A stretch of DNA of 64,000 bases from Chitinophagaceae bacterium (lineage in GTDB: Bacteria > Bacteroidota > Bacteroidia > Chitinophagales > Chitinophagaceae), in NCBI GenBank assembly GCA_016787085.1, contig JAEUVJ010000009.1:1-64000 (forward strand). Reading direction: 5' to 3'. Shown piece by piece: positions 46,537-55,658 of the stretch. Under the pieces are notes generated by a model that made no database searches, had not been told where the DNA came from, and was given only the letters and a program-made list of their open reading frames with translations. Numbering within the stretch: position 1 is the first letter of the stretch; the number at the start of each line of letters is the position of its first letter. The position numbers were made by a program, and so were the translations under genes.

Positions 46537-48000
46537 TCACAAATTCTTTATCTCCCCGATCAGGTCCTGCAGTACCTTCTTCGCATCACCAAACAACATC
46601 GAGGTTTTAGGGCGGAAGAAAAGATCATTCTCAATACCGGCATATCCAGGCTTCATGCTTCGCTTATTGACGATAACAGTTTTAGCCAGTTCCACATCCA
46701 GTATCGGCATACCGTATATAGGAGACGAGGGATCAGATTTGGCGGCAGGGTTTACTACGTCGTTGGCGCCAAGGATCAGCACTACGTCGGTAGTAGGGAA
46801 TTCTTCATTGGCATGTTCCATTTCCAGGAGTTTTTCATAACTCACATCAGCTTCAGCCAGCAATACATTCATGTGTCCCGGCATACGGCCTGCAACCGGA
46901 TGTATAGCATATTTTACTTCTACTCCTTTTTCAGCCAGCAGTTTCTCCAGTTCATGACAGGCATGTTGTGCCTGTGCTACGGCCAAGCCATATCCCGGTA
47001 CGATCATCACTTTATTCGCATAGCTCATCACCACAGCGGTATCACTCAGGCTGATCTCTTTGTAAGCACCCTGTTGTTTTGCCCCCGCAGGACCGCTTGC
47101 TTTTGCACCGCCTCCGAATGAACCGATCAGTACATTCAGCAGTGAACGGTTCATCGCTTTACACATCAGTATAGTGAGTAAAGTACCCGCAGCGCCAACG
47201 AGGATACCACCCGTCAGCATCACTTTATTGTCATACAGGAAACCACCGCAGGCAGCGGCGACACCGGTAAAAGAATTCAATAGAGAAATAACAACCGGCA
47301 TATCAGCGCCGCCGATAGGGAAGACAAAGAAAACACCATATAGCAGTGATAAAGCAAAAATGACGTAGAATATCAACTGACTATTGGATGGCATCCAGCC
47401 AACCAGGTAAGTTGCCAAGCCTAAAATGACCAATAACAGAAGAATGTTTACAATGTGCTGACCTTTGAATGAAAAATCTTTTACACTTCCGTTTAATTTA
47501 CCCCAGGCAATCATTGAGCCAGCAAAAGAAACTGAACCAATGATCAGACCTAAAACAATGATTAGTAAAAAGCTTGGAGAGACTGATAATTGTCTGGCAA
47601 AATAGCCACTCCCTGATATTCCCTCAAATGTCTCTACGATAGTAGTTGAATGTTGTAAATGATTAAACTCTACTACCGATATCAACGCCGCACAAGCCCC
47701 GCCCATACCATTGAACATACTCACCATCTCCGGCATGGCCGTCATCTTTACTTTCTTTGCCGCTAATGTGCCAATGATAGCGCCGATAGCAATACCGCCG
47801 AATATCCAGCCATAGTTGTGCAGCTTGTTGCCTTCTTCATCTGTATATAAAAAGATAGTTCCGATAATAGCAATGGTCATACCTGCAGCGGCCACAAGGT
47901 TTCCCTTTCTCGCCGTGGCAGGATTGGACAACATCTTCAGCCCGAGAATGAACGTGACCGAACCAATGAGATAACAAATAGTAAGTATATTCAATTCCAT
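46537..48000 (-). CDS. pntB: NAD(P) transhydrogenase subunit beta
   Basis: PntB forms most of the membrane proton channel and the NADP(H)-binding domain III of the energy-linked transhydrogenase, which makes NADPH from NADH using the proton gradient. The 487-residue product has many N-terminal membrane helices (about 1-270) and a soluble domain with GYGLAVAQAQHACHEL, YAIHPVAGRMPGHMNVLLAEA and GANDVVNPAA, typical of the NADP site. It is the last gene of a three-gene operon with the alpha subunit split in two. Confidence 0.96.
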   Translation of the reverse strand: MELNILTICYLIGSVTFILGLKMLSNPATARKGNLVAAAGMTIAIIGTIFLYTDEEGNKLHNYGWIFGGIAIGAIIGTLAAKKVKMTAMPEMVSMFNGMGGACAALISVVEFNHLQHSTTIVETFEGISGSGYFARQLSVSPSFLLIIVLGLIIGSVSFAGSMIAWGKLNGSVKDFSFKGQHIVNILLLLVILGLATYLVGWMPSNSQLIFYVIFALSLLYGVFFVFPIGGADMPVVISLLNSFTGVAAACGGFLYDNKVMLTGGILVGAAGTLLTILMCKAMNRSLLNVLIGSFGGGAKASGPAGAKQQGAYKEISLSDTAVVMSYANKVMIVPGYGLAVAQAQHACHELEKLLAEKGVEVKYAIHPVAGRMPGHMNVLLAEADVSYEKLLEMEHANEEFPTTDVVLILGANDVVNPAAKSDPSSPIYGMPILDVELAKTVIVNKRSMKPGYAGIENDLFFRPKTSMLFGDAKKVLQDLIGEIKNL

Positions 48001-48095
48001 CTTTATATTTTTTGTCTGAACCCGGATTTAAAAAGATTCCTGGATTTAAGGAATTGTATCTTACAATCTCTTAATCTCCGAAATCATGGTTCAGA

Positions 48096-48407
48096 CTATT
48101 TCTTCTTCTTCTTAAACATCTCCAGCATCCTGTCCGTAACTACAAAACCACCCACTACATTCAGTGTACCTAATACGACAGCCAGGAAACCGAGTATCAA
48201 TGCCAGGTAATTATCATGTTCCGCCTTACCCATCACAATGATCGCTCCGATGATCACTACGCCATGAATAGCGTTAGCGCCACTCATCAGCGGCGTGTGC
48301 AATACACTCGGAACATGGCCAATTACTTCGATCCCGACAAATATCATCAGGATGACAATGTAGATGATCTGCTGATTAGTGGTAATCCAGTTTAAAAATG
48401 ATTCCAT
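48096..48407 (-). CDS. pntAB: NAD(P) transhydrogenase subunit alpha part 2 (membrane part)
   Basis: A product of 103 residues from ATG 48407 (MESFLNWITTN) with three membrane helices and a Lys-rich end. It corresponds to the membrane part of the alpha subunit, encoded separately as in many bacteria. The frame is open to 48446, but the extra residues (MATFPAGEDGGGF) are not conserved-looking. It lies between pntA and pntB. Confidence 0.93.
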   Translation of the reverse strand: MESFLNWITTNQQIIYIVILMIFVGIEVIGHVPSVLHTPLMSGANAIHGVVIIGAIIVMGKAEHDNYLALILGFLAVVLGTLNVVGGFVVTDRMLEMFKKKKK

Positions 48408-48566
48408 AAAGCCTCCTCCATCCTCCCCCGCAGGGAAGGTTGCCACTCACAATCCTAAAAGGTGTAAGTAACTATTATTAAGAAAATTGTTCCAAAAAGA
48501 GCTAACACGATATTTAAGCCATCTGCCTGCAAAAAGAGTACAACGATTAATGCAACATCCTCAGCC

Positions 48567-48597
48567 TAAGTCCCCCCTTTAGGGGACAGGGGTTTTA
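48567..48597. repeat. GC-rich palindromic repeat at the pntA stop codon
   Basis: Core CCCC-TTTA-GGGG with an ACAGGGGTTTTA tail. The reverse complement of its final TTA is the pntA stop codon. Nearly the same sequence ends thyA (51442-51473). Confidence 0.7.
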
Positions 48598-49719
48598 TGG
48601 CAAAGCCAATGGCTTCACCCTTTCATGCATGACGTCTTTATTGAACGTGATACAGCAACCCTTCACCAGGTCATCTTCCCAGTTCAGGTTGATCTGCCCT
48701 TCTTTGGTAATGATAAGCTGTAAGAAATTCAGCACATTCTTCCCGTATAGCTTGCTGGCATCAGAGGGCATGGTAGCCGGCAGATTAGAATTACCCACAA
48801 TACTCACCCCATTATATATCACCGTTTCGTTGTTTTTGGTGAAGGGGGTATTACCGCCTGTTGCCGCAGCAATATCAATAATGACAGAACCACTCCGCAT
48901 CGGTCTTATCATGTCTTCGGTGATCAGTACCGGCGCTTTTTTGCCGGGTATCTGTGCTGTCGTGATCACTATATCAGCTTTCGCTATACTTTCTGCAATA
49001 CGCTTTTGTTGTTTTTGTTTATACTCTTCTGTCTGTTCAACAGCATAACCACCGGCCTTGCTGGCATCAGCAGCCCCTTCTACTTCCACGAATTTGGCGC
49101 CAAGACTCATCACCTCTTCTTTCACTGCCGGCCGGGTATCGAACACTTCCACCACGGCACCCATTCTTCTGGCTGTGGCAATAGCCTGTAATCCTGCCAC
49201 TCCTGCTCCCAATATCAGCACTTTTGCAGGAGCAATACTTCCTGCAGCCGTCATGAACATCGGGAAATAACGGGCATATAAGTTCGCAGCGGTCAATACG
49301 GCTTTATAGCCTGCAATATTCGCCTGCGAACTCAATACATCCATGGCCTGCGCACGGGTGGTGCGGGGCAGCATATCGAGGGAAAAAGTGGTGATGCCCT
49401 GGTTAGCCCATTGGTGCATGATGCCCGCATTATACAAAGGCTGAAAAACACCGATCAGGATCTTCGATTCAAGCGCTGCAATAGAAGACTGTAATGGCTG
49501 ATGAATACTTAAGAGGATATCAGAGGCCTGCAATACTTCATTTCTTTCTTTTACCTGTGCACCGGCTTTATCGTAATCCGCATTGCTGCAGAACGATCTG
49601 TCACCTGCATTATTTTCCACCAAAACTGTGATCCCTTTTTTCGTCAGTGTGGCAACCGCTTCTGCCAGCAGCGATACTCTAGTTTCATGGGCGGGTTCTT
49701 TGAGAAGGCCTATAGTCAT
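48595..49719 (-). CDS. pntA: NAD(P) transhydrogenase subunit alpha part 1 (NAD-binding)
   Basis: The 374-residue soluble subunit binds NAD(H). Motifs: KEPAHETRVSLLAE at the N-terminus, the alanine-dehydrogenase-like Rossmann site VLILGAGVAGLQAIATARRMGA (about 165-190), and the mobile-loop region IADIVITTAQIPGKKAPVLI-like stretch near 240. It is the first gene of the pntA-pntAB-pntB operon. Confidence 0.95.
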   Translation of the reverse strand: MTIGLLKEPAHETRVSLLAEAVATLTKKGITVLVENNAGDRSFCSNADYDKAGAQVKERNEVLQASDILLSIHQPLQSSIAALESKILIGVFQPLYNAGIMHQWANQGITTFSLDMLPRTTRAQAMDVLSSQANIAGYKAVLTAANLYARYFPMFMTAAGSIAPAKVLILGAGVAGLQAIATARRMGAVVEVFDTRPAVKEEVMSLGAKFVEVEGAADASKAGGYAVEQTEEYKQKQQKRIAESIAKADIVITTAQIPGKKAPVLITEDMIRPMRSGSVIIDIAAATGGNTPFTKNNETVIYNGVSIVGNSNLPATMPSDASKLYGKNVLNFLQLIITKEGQINLNWEDDLVKGCCITFNKDVMHERVKPLALP

Positions 49720-49906
49720 TCCATTAAGCAGATTTGCGATTTAAGACTTCTGATTTTCGGGTTGAAGATATTGATTTTTTTGTTCCGGGCTGCAGTAATT
49801 CTGCCGGGCATTGGTTGCGTCGCATGCTGACGCTTTGGTCAGCATCCCGACATTTATCGCCGGGACACTTCATCTTCCTGTTCGCTGCTGAAAAAATTAA
49901 ACAATA

Positions 49907-50704
49907 CTAAAATCTTATTTTGAAATGCTGCTTTTCTTTAAACTCCTGCCGGAAAAAAACGATACCGATAAAAAACAGGTCCACCGTGCATCTTACAGCT
50001 TCATGCTGTTGTATGGTATGCCATGCCAGCTCCATCTCCTGGCTCCAGTGTATATCATCAAAGATCAGTATGGAGTCATTGGTCGTTTTTGGCAGCAATT
50101 GCCTGAAATATCTTTCGGTGGGTTCCTGCCGATGATTACCATCAACAAAACAAAAGTCAACAGATGAGAACGGTTCAAGTACCGGCTGCAGTGTATCGTC
50201 AAAGTTGCCCTCAGTCAACGAAACATTCTTCAACCTCAGCTGGTCAAAGTTGTTCCGGGCCACAGCCGCAACAGATCTTGCTCCCTCCATTGTTATCAGG
50301 TTTGCATTGGATTTTGCCAATGACAAATAAGAAGTGGTTATGCCCAGCGAAGTTCCCAGTTCGATGATCATCTGGGGTTGATAATACTTCACCATGCGAT
50401 ACAGCAACTGCCCGAACTTTTTCGGTTTCGCCGCATTCCTTGCGATGGACGCTACCGTTCTTTGGTTTGTTTTGGAAACGCCGGAACCGGCGCCCATGTC
50501 TTCGATATCCAGTAATGCCTGGTCAGTTAACAAATTTTCCCGGAGACCCTCTACCTGCCTGTAATCCGGATAAGTGGTCTTATCATTCATCACTTTTGTG
50601 ATCAGATCAAATACAAAAGGCGAATGCATGGCGTGCCCTTTACCGTTGAAGGCAGTGAGATAGTAACGAAGATATTTCAGCGATAAAGTAAAATGATTGT
50701 ACAC
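49907..50704 (-). CDS. Class I SAM-dependent methyltransferase, O-methyltransferase-like
   Basis: A product of 265 residues from a GTG start, supported by a -7 box 4 nt upstream. The SAM-binding motif is MIIELGTSLGITTSYLSLA (about 112-130). VDFCFVDGNHRQEPTERYFRQLL and ILIFDDIHWSQEMELAW resemble the metal-dependent catechol/caffeoyl-CoA O-methyltransferase group. The substrate cannot be told. It follows folA on the same strand. Confidence 0.82.
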   Translation of the reverse strand: MYNHFTLSLKYLRYYLTAFNGKGHAMHSPFVFDLITKVMNDKTTYPDYRQVEGLRENLLTDQALLDIEDMGAGSGVSKTNQRTVASIARNAAKPKKFGQLLYRMVKYYQPQMIIELGTSLGITTSYLSLAKSNANLITMEGARSVAAVARNNFDQLRLKNVSLTEGNFDDTLQPVLEPFSSVDFCFVDGNHRQEPTERYFRQLLPKTTNDSILIFDDIHWSQEMELAWHTIQQHEAVRCTVDLFFIGIVFFRQEFKEKQHFKIRF

Positions 50705-50707
50705 GGA

Positions 50708-50749
50708 GTAAATGTAAAATGGAGAATATTAAATGTAAAATATAAAATC
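50708..50749. repeat. Six AT-rich heptads overlapping a -7 box
   Basis: GTAAATG, TAAAATG, GAGAATA, TTAAATG, TAAAATA, TAAAATC. The first two units also contain the -7 box of the methyltransferase gene (50709-50716). Confidence 0.7.
50709..50716 (-). promoter_or_regulatory. -7 box for the methyltransferase gene
   Basis: Minus-strand TACATTTA, one base from TAnnTTTG, ends 4 nt before GTG 50704. It lies within a heptad array. Confidence 0.4.
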
Positions 50750-50787
50750 GGCGCAGGCTATTGCCTGATTTTTACATTCAGAGTTTA

Positions 50788-51291
50788 TCATTTGAATATT
50801 CGCTCCCACACCTGGAATGAATAAGCATACTTATGTTTCTCGTCCGCCTCGTGGTCTTTCTGGCTGACTAACTTCCATTCTTTCGGATCCACTGCGGGGA
50901 ACCAGGTATCCCCTTCCGGCTCGGCATCCACACGGGTCAGGTAAATTCGTTTGGCTTTGGCAAAGGCCATATTATAGATCTCTCCCCCGCCGATCACCAT
51001 CATTTCCTTTACATCCATATTATTTACAAGGAATATCGCATCGTCAAGACTTTTTACCGGGATCGTTCCTTCCACATTCCAGCCGTTTTGCCGGGTAATG
51101 ATAATATTCTTTCTTCCCGGAAGCGGTTTTCCTAAAGATTCAAAGGTTTTTCTTCCCATCACCACCGGCATACCCCAGGTCACGTTCTTAAAGAATTTCA
51201 TATCCTCCGGCAAACGCCAGAGTAACTGGTTGTCTTTACCGATAACGTTGTTTTTGGCTGCAGCGACGACGAGAGAAATGGAGACCCCCAT
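50788..51291 (-). CDS. folA: Dihydrofolate reductase
   Basis: The 167-residue enzyme reduces dihydrofolate to tetrahydrofolate with NADPH. Motifs: VVAAAKNNVIGKDNQLLWRLPEDMKFFK (substrate site), VVMGRKTFESLGKPLPGRKNIIITR (NADPH site) and VIGGGEIYNMAF. It is downstream of thyA, whose reaction makes its substrate, but two palindromic repeats separate them. Confidence 0.97.
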   Translation of the reverse strand: MGVSISLVVAAAKNNVIGKDNQLLWRLPEDMKFFKNVTWGMPVVMGRKTFESLGKPLPGRKNIIITRQNGWNVEGTIPVKSLDDAIFLVNNMDVKEMMVIGGGEIYNMAFAKAKRIYLTRVDAEPEGDTWFPAVDPKEWKLVSQKDHEADEKHKYAYSFQVWERIFK

Positions 51292-51321
51292 AGTTATTCT
51301 TTAAAAAAGAAATTTCCTTCG

Positions 51322-51333
51322 CCCCTAAAGGGG
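51322..51333. repeat. Short GC-rich palindrome upstream of folA
   Basis: CCCC-TAAA-GGGG. A second, longer copy lies 120 bp away at the thyA end. Confidence 0.55.
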
Positions 51334-51441
51334 AGTTATTGAAAACTTCATTTACGACAAATGTAAGAATATATGTTTCATGGCTGCAAGTAAGCTTCTT
51401 GCCCCTTTAGTCATTCAAACTATAAGAATGATTATACGATC

Positions 51442-51473
51442 TAAGTTCCCCTTTAGGGGACAGGGGGCTTTTA
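51442..51473. repeat. GC-rich palindromic repeat at the thyA stop codon
   Basis: CCCC-TTTA-GGGG core with ACAGGGGGCTTTTA; the last TTA is the reverse complement of the thyA stop. It aligns closely with 48567-48597. Confidence 0.7.
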
Positions 51474-52265
51474 CACTGCTACCGGCGCCTTGATCGCAGG
51501 ATGGCTCTCGTAGTTCTCCAGCTTGAAGTCCTCGAATGTGAAATCAAAGATGCTTTTTACTGCCGGATTGATCGTCATGGCGGGCAATGGATAAGGTGTA
51601 CGGCTCAATTGCAGTTTTACCTGCTCCATGTGATTGCTGTAAATGTGTACATCGCCAAACGTATGAATGAATTCACCCGGCTCCAGGTCGCAGACCTGTG
51701 CGATCATCATCGTTAATAAAGCATATGACGCAATATTGAAAGGCACTCCTAAAAACACATCTGCTGATCGCTGGTACAATTGACAACTCAGTTTACCATT
51801 GGCTACGTAAAACTGGAACATGGTATGACAGGGCATCAATGCCATTTCCGGCAAGTCGGCAACGTTCCATGCATTGATGATCAAACGGCGGCTGTCAGGG
51901 TTCTTCTTTATCTGCTGTATCAGTTCCGTGACCTGATCTACTACCTTACCCTCCTTCCCTTCCCAACTTCTCCATTGCTTACCATATACCGGGCCCAGTT
52001 CGCCGTTGTCATCCGCCCATTCATCCCAGATTCTGACATTGTGCTCTTTCAGATAAGCAATATTGGTCTCTCCTTTCAGGAACCAGAGCAATTCATAAAT
52101 GATGCTTTTCAGGTGTACTTTTTTGGTGGTTACCAGCGGAAATCCTTTTTGCAGGTCAAACCGCATCTGGTAGCCAAAGCAGCTTTGTGTACCTGTGCCG
52201 GTACGGTCACTTTTATGAACACCCGTATCCAATATATGCTGAAGCAGTTCGAGGTATTGTTGCAT
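51471..52265 (-). CDS. thyA: Thymidylate synthase
   Basis: A 264-residue product, the same length as E. coli ThyA. It methylates dUMP to dTMP using methylenetetrahydrofolate. The catalytic Cys lies in [14 protein letters not shown], followed by [20 protein letters not shown], which binds dUMP. It precedes folA on the same strand, a common pairing. A weak -7-like box (TAACTTGC) ends 4 nt before the ATG. Confidence 0.98.
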   Translation of the reverse strand: MQQYLELLQHILDTGVHKSDRTGTGTQSCFGYQMRFDLQKGFPLVTTKKVHLKSIIYELLWFLKGETNIAYLKEHNVRIWDEWADDNGELGPVYGKQWRSWEGKEGKVVDQVTELIQQIKKNPDSRRLIINAWNVADLPEMALMPCHTMFQFYVANGKLSCQLYQRSADVFLGVPFNIASYALLTMMIAQVCDLEPGEFIHTFGDVHIYSNHMEQVKLQLSRTPYPLPAMTINPAVKSIFDFTFEDFKLENYESHPAIKAPVAV

Positions 52266-52284
52266 GGGCGCAAGTTACGAAAAG

Positions 52285-52312
52285 GTGAATGGAGAATGGT
52301 AAATGGTGAATG
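52285..52312. repeat. Four heptads upstream of thyA
   Basis: GTGAATG, GAGAATG, GTAAATG, GTGAATG, the same family as the array at 1015-1049 read on the other strand. Confidence 0.7.
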
Positions 52313-52346
52313 GATGTGAGGAAACTGTGGATTGATAAAATCACTC

Positions 52347-53564
52347 TTATTGAATCATTACCCCTTCATTTTCCTGGTCCCGGTACTCCGTATTGAGTTG
52401 TATGACGGGTGGCATTCTTTTTTCTTCCTCCATACACGCCGTAAACTCTTTATACAACTTCTGCATAAGTTGCCTTTGCGACCGGAGCTTTTGCTCCATG
52501 GACCGCAATGCGGCTTCCCTCTCATTTACCTGCTGCTGGAATACATCTATTAAATCCTTCTTATCTGCCAGTTCTGCGTTCAGGAATTCATTCTGCTGCC
52601 TGGTTTCGCCAAACATATTTTCCAGGTAAATGATATGATCCTGTTTAGTATTGACTGCTTGCTGCCTTTCTGCTAACTGCTCTTCTTTTGCATAAAGCAA
52701 TGCCTGCAGTTTGTTTGCCTCCTCCTGTTTCTGCTGCAATTCATTCCTCAGCGAATCGGCCAGTCCGGCATATTCTTGATTTGCTTTGCGCAGGTTTTCC
52801 ATCTCAGCGTTCATTTGCCCGACCCGTCGCTCAGCATGGTGCTGGTTCTTTACCCGTTGCTCCAGTTGTGACTGCAAAAAAACGATCTCTGCATTCTTTT
52901 CCCCGAGGATATCCTCCAGGTATTCCTGCTCTGCTATTCTATCCCGCAGTAAAGCATTTTCGTCCGTCCAGCGCTTAATGAGATCGTTTCGCTCTTCATC
53001 GGTAGCTGTGGTCATTCGTAGTTGATCCTGCAGTGATTTATTCTCCTGCTCAAGGCTTTCGTAAGAACTGTTCAATTGCTCCAGCCTTCCCAGCAACTCT
53101 TTTCTTTCTGCTGTATATTCCTCCCCGGGTTTACCGGCTGTTATTTCCATTGGTGATGGCGCCTGATCCTGTAAGTATTCCATAATTGTATTGTTTGCGG
53201 TTAACGATCGGGTTTGGGCAGAACAAGCCAGGTCCCTGTATTTATTTTCCATATCAGAAAAATCTTTCCTTAGGGCAGTGTAACGGGCATGATTCAGTGA
53301 AAGCCTGTGTTTGTATTCCTGTATCAGCTGGGAATGATCGAAGAAAACGTACTCACCATCTCCCCTGGTATAGCCAAGCTGTTCGGGTGATGCACGGAGC
53401 AGAACATCCTCTTCTTCATTATTTTTCGCCGTTCCCTTTTTCTTGCGGCGGTAATGCAAAAGGGATGTTACCAGTACGGTTGACAACAATACAGGCAAAA
53501 CGATCCAGCAAAGAATCTGAAAAAGTTGTACAAATCCGGCAGCGGGCTCAACGGTTAACAGCAT
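52347..53564 (-). CDS. Membrane-anchored coiled-coil protein, function unknown
   Basis: The 405-residue protein has one membrane helix near the N-terminus (about 14-37), a basic stop-transfer stretch (HYRRKKKG), and then a predicted coiled coil over about residues 75-380 (Glu/Gln/Leu/Lys-rich, for example LEQENKSLQDQLRM). The C-terminus is about 20 residues of non-helical sequence. It could be a cell-shape or envelope scaffold, but nothing in the sequence says which. Confidence 0.8.
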   Translation of the reverse strand: MLLTVEPAAGFVQLFQILCWIVLPVLLSTVLVTSLLHYRRKKKGTAKNNEEEDVLLRASPEQLGYTRGDGEYVFFDHSQLIQEYKHRLSLNHARYTALRKDFSDMENKYRDLACSAQTRSLTANNTIMEYLQDQAPSPMEITAGKPGEEYTAERKELLGRLEQLNSSYESLEQENKSLQDQLRMTTATDEERNDLIKRWTDENALLRDRIAEQEYLEDILGEKNAEIVFLQSQLEQRVKNQHHAERRVGQMNAEMENLRKANQEYAGLADSLRNELQQKQEEANKLQALLYAKEEQLAERQQAVNTKQDHIIYLENMFGETRQQNEFLNAELADKKDLIDVFQQQVNEREAALRSMEQKLRSQRQLMQKLYKEFTACMEEEKRMPPVIQLNTEYRDQENEGVMIQ

Positions 53565-53913
53565 CCTCCATGTTGTTTAGAGTAGAGTTACGGCATGAAT
53601 GTTTTTAACAGGTGTTGGTTTTAAAGTTATATTCTCAGGTGGAAAGAAACACGTGGCAGGCTTGTATCAGTGATCAAAGAACATCGCCGGTCATTATTTT
53701 ATTGCTCAAGTGTGAATAACTATTATGAAATTATGATACGATTATATCACAAACACCCAATAATAGTACCAAATCCTCCCATCACTTCACTTACAAGCAT
53801 GAAATGAATGATATTGACCCGGATCATGCGGCAGACCAGTTGATGTGTAAATTCAATGTGTTTATTTCCGTCAAACATATCTTTGCCAAAGATCAATCAT
53901 TAAACATGTCAAC
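53565..53913. other. 349-bp spacer, promoter region only
   Basis: A divergent spacer between the coiled-coil gene and the amidase-like gene. A TAnnTTTG box lies near its right end. No gene or repeat was recognised in the rest. Confidence 0.6.
53878..53885 (+). promoter_or_regulatory. -7 box for the amidase-like gene
   Basis: TATCTTTG is a perfect TAnnTTTG match and lies 28 nt before ATG 53914. Confidence 0.55.
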
Positions 53914-54645
53914 ATGAAAAAGCCATCATCCCTGCTGCTACTACTCATCTTTCTGATCGGCCAATCCTTTGACCATAACAGTCTCTTTGATAAAAAGAAG
54001 ATCGTTGTTGTATGGCAACCCTCCCATCAAACAGATACAGGCAAGGATTTCAGTGAAGCGGCCACCTGCAATGCCATTGTTGCATCAGCGATGACAACCA
54101 AACCAAAGTTTAAGGAACATAAGGTCTGGAGTCTTGGGAAAACTGAATATCACCATGCCGATTCAGGCAGTAATACCAGGATCTTACATACTACTGCTAT
54201 CATAGAGGGTAAAATATCCGGCTACGCTTACGAGCTGCAGGAATCAAACAAGCTGAAGCCAGCTGTTTTTATTTCCGTACATAATAACGGCGGCACCAGG
54301 CGCAATGCCGTATGGGGCTTTATCCATTACGGCGATAAATATGAACAGGATAACCGTGAACTGGCAGCCAGGCTGACCAAAGCGATCAGTTCCGTCAGCG
54401 ACCTGGAGGACCGTGGCGTATGGTTAGACAGTACAACGGGAAGAAATGATTACCGATGTGCCGCAACAGGAAAACTCAGCTTCTACAGTCTTGATGAACA
54501 TGTGAACAATGCGCCTTACCGTGTATTACTGGAAGTAGGCGATAATGCTGCCAGCCGTGAATTATTACTAAGTGATGAAGGCAGGAAAAAGATCGGCATT
54601 GCCATCAAAAAAGAACTGGCCGCCTGGATCAAAGAAAAATTCTGA
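53914..54645 (+). CDS. Secreted N-acetylmuramoyl-L-alanine amidase-like protein
   Basis: The 243-residue product has a Sec signal-like N-terminus. The fold resembles amidase_3: a first strand VVVWQPSHQTDTGKD (in place of the usual DxGHGG), FISVHNNGGTRRN (the usual SIHAN segment), GFIHYGDKYEQDNRELAARL, and VLLEVGDNAASRELL near the end (amidases have ExGFxxN). It may be zinc-dependent and cleave the stem peptide from peptidoglycan, but the divergent zinc motifs make activity uncertain. Its stop directly abuts the miaA stop. Confidence 0.7.
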   Translation: MKKPSSLLLLLIFLIGQSFDHNSLFDKKKIVVVWQPSHQTDTGKDFSEAATCNAIVASAMTTKPKFKEHKVWSLGKTEYHHADSGSNTRILHTTAIIEGKISGYAYELQESNKLKPAVFISVHNNGGTRRNAVWGFIHYGDKYEQDNRELAARLTKAISSVSDLEDRGVWLDSTTGRNDYRCAATGKLSFYSLDEHVNNAPYRVLLEVGDNAASRELLLSDEGRKKIGIAIKKELAAWIKEKF

Positions 54646-55551
54646 TCAGTTATTGTCTGCCCATTCAATGATCTCCTTTACCTGTAAAGGAGTGAACCAT
54701 TTTATTTCCTTATCCTTCCGGAACCATGTCATTTGTCTTTTGGCGTATTGTCTGGTATGCGTTTTGATCTGCTCAACAGCATTTTCCAATGAAATATTTC
54801 CATCGAGGTAGTCAATTATTTCTGCATACCCAACGGTTTGCAGGGCATTCAGGTTTTTGAAAGGCAATAAATCTTTTACTTCATTCACCAGCCCCGCCCC
54901 GATCATCTGGTCCGCCCTGGTATGGATGCGATGATGTAATTGTTCTTTTGGCAATTCCAGCCCGATTTTAATAATAGCAAAATCCCGCTTTGCCTTTTCT
55001 CCTTTTCTGTAATACAAAACAGACTGCCCGGTTGCTTCAACCACTTCCAATGCACGCATCATCCGCTGCGGGTTCTGTATCTCTCCGGCTTTGTAGAATG
55101 CCGGGTCCTTTTGCTTTACTTCCTCCTGCAGCCATTGCACCCCATTCTCTTCATATTGTTTGATGACCTTTTCTCGTACCGCCGGGTCAATAGCCGGGAT
55201 ATCATCCAGTCCTTCACAAAAAGCTTTTATATACAACCCTGTTCCTCCCACCATGACCACTGTATCATGCTTTTCAAACAATTCATAAACCTTCTGTAAA
55301 GCATATTGCTCAAATGTCACTGCATTCACTTCCTCCTGTATGGAATGAGAAGCGATGAAATGATGTGGCACCGTTTCCAATTCGCTATCCGATGGCCTGG
55401 CCACGCCAATAGCCAGCTCTTTGAAACACTGGCGGCTGTCTGCAGAAATGATCTCTGTATTGAAATGTTTCGCCACTTCAATCGCCACGGCCGTTTTGCC
55501 CACGGCAGTAGGCCCGGCAATTATGATCACTTTTTTATTACCTGAGGACAA
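54646..55551 (-). CDS. miaA: tRNA dimethylallyltransferase
   Basis: MiaA adds a dimethylallyl group to adenosine 37 of tRNAs reading UNN codons. The 301-residue product has the P-loop IIAGPTAVGKTAVAIEVA, the DSRQ motif (ISADSRQCFKELAIG), and MVGGTGLYIKAF. No ATG fits the N-terminus; a TTG at 55551 is the likely start. It is last in a run of tRNA and wall genes on the minus strand. Confidence 0.95.
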   Translation of the reverse strand: MSSGNKKVIIIAGPTAVGKTAVAIEVAKHFNTEIISADSRQCFKELAIGVARPSDSELETVPHHFIASHSIQEEVNAVTFEQYALQKVYELFEKHDTVVMVGGTGLYIKAFCEGLDDIPAIDPAVREKVIKQYEENGVQWLQEEVKQKDPAFYKAGEIQNPQRMMRALEVVEATGQSVLYYRKGEKAKRDFAIIKIGLELPKEQLHHRIHTRADQMIGAGLVNEVKDLLPFKNLNALQTVGYAEIIDYLDGNISLENAVEQIKTHTRQYAKRQMTWFRKDKEIKWFTPLQVKEIIEWADNN

Positions 55552-55571
55552 TCGCTTTATTTAATTTAAAA

Positions 55572-55589
55572 CCCCGACTAAGATCGGGG
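55572..55589 (-). terminator. Probable terminator after the pRiA4b-type gene
   Basis: Stem CCCCGA / TCGGGG with a 6-nt loop, followed on the minus strand by TTTTAAATTAAAT. It lies 70 bp after the pRiA4b-type gene and just before miaA. Confidence 0.5.
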
Positions 55590-55658
55590 CAATTACGTTT
55601 TGACAACTATTCATCTGGCATTGGCTCATCCATACATCAGTACATCGGTACCTTTTGC

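Noticed and set aside
46430..46840. 136-codon plus-strand frame over the start of the rsmF-like gene and the end of pntB
   Set aside because: Antisense to two well-supported genes, with no domain or promoter.
51780..52319. 179-codon plus-strand frame over thyA
   Set aside because: Antisense shadow of thyA running into the heptad array.
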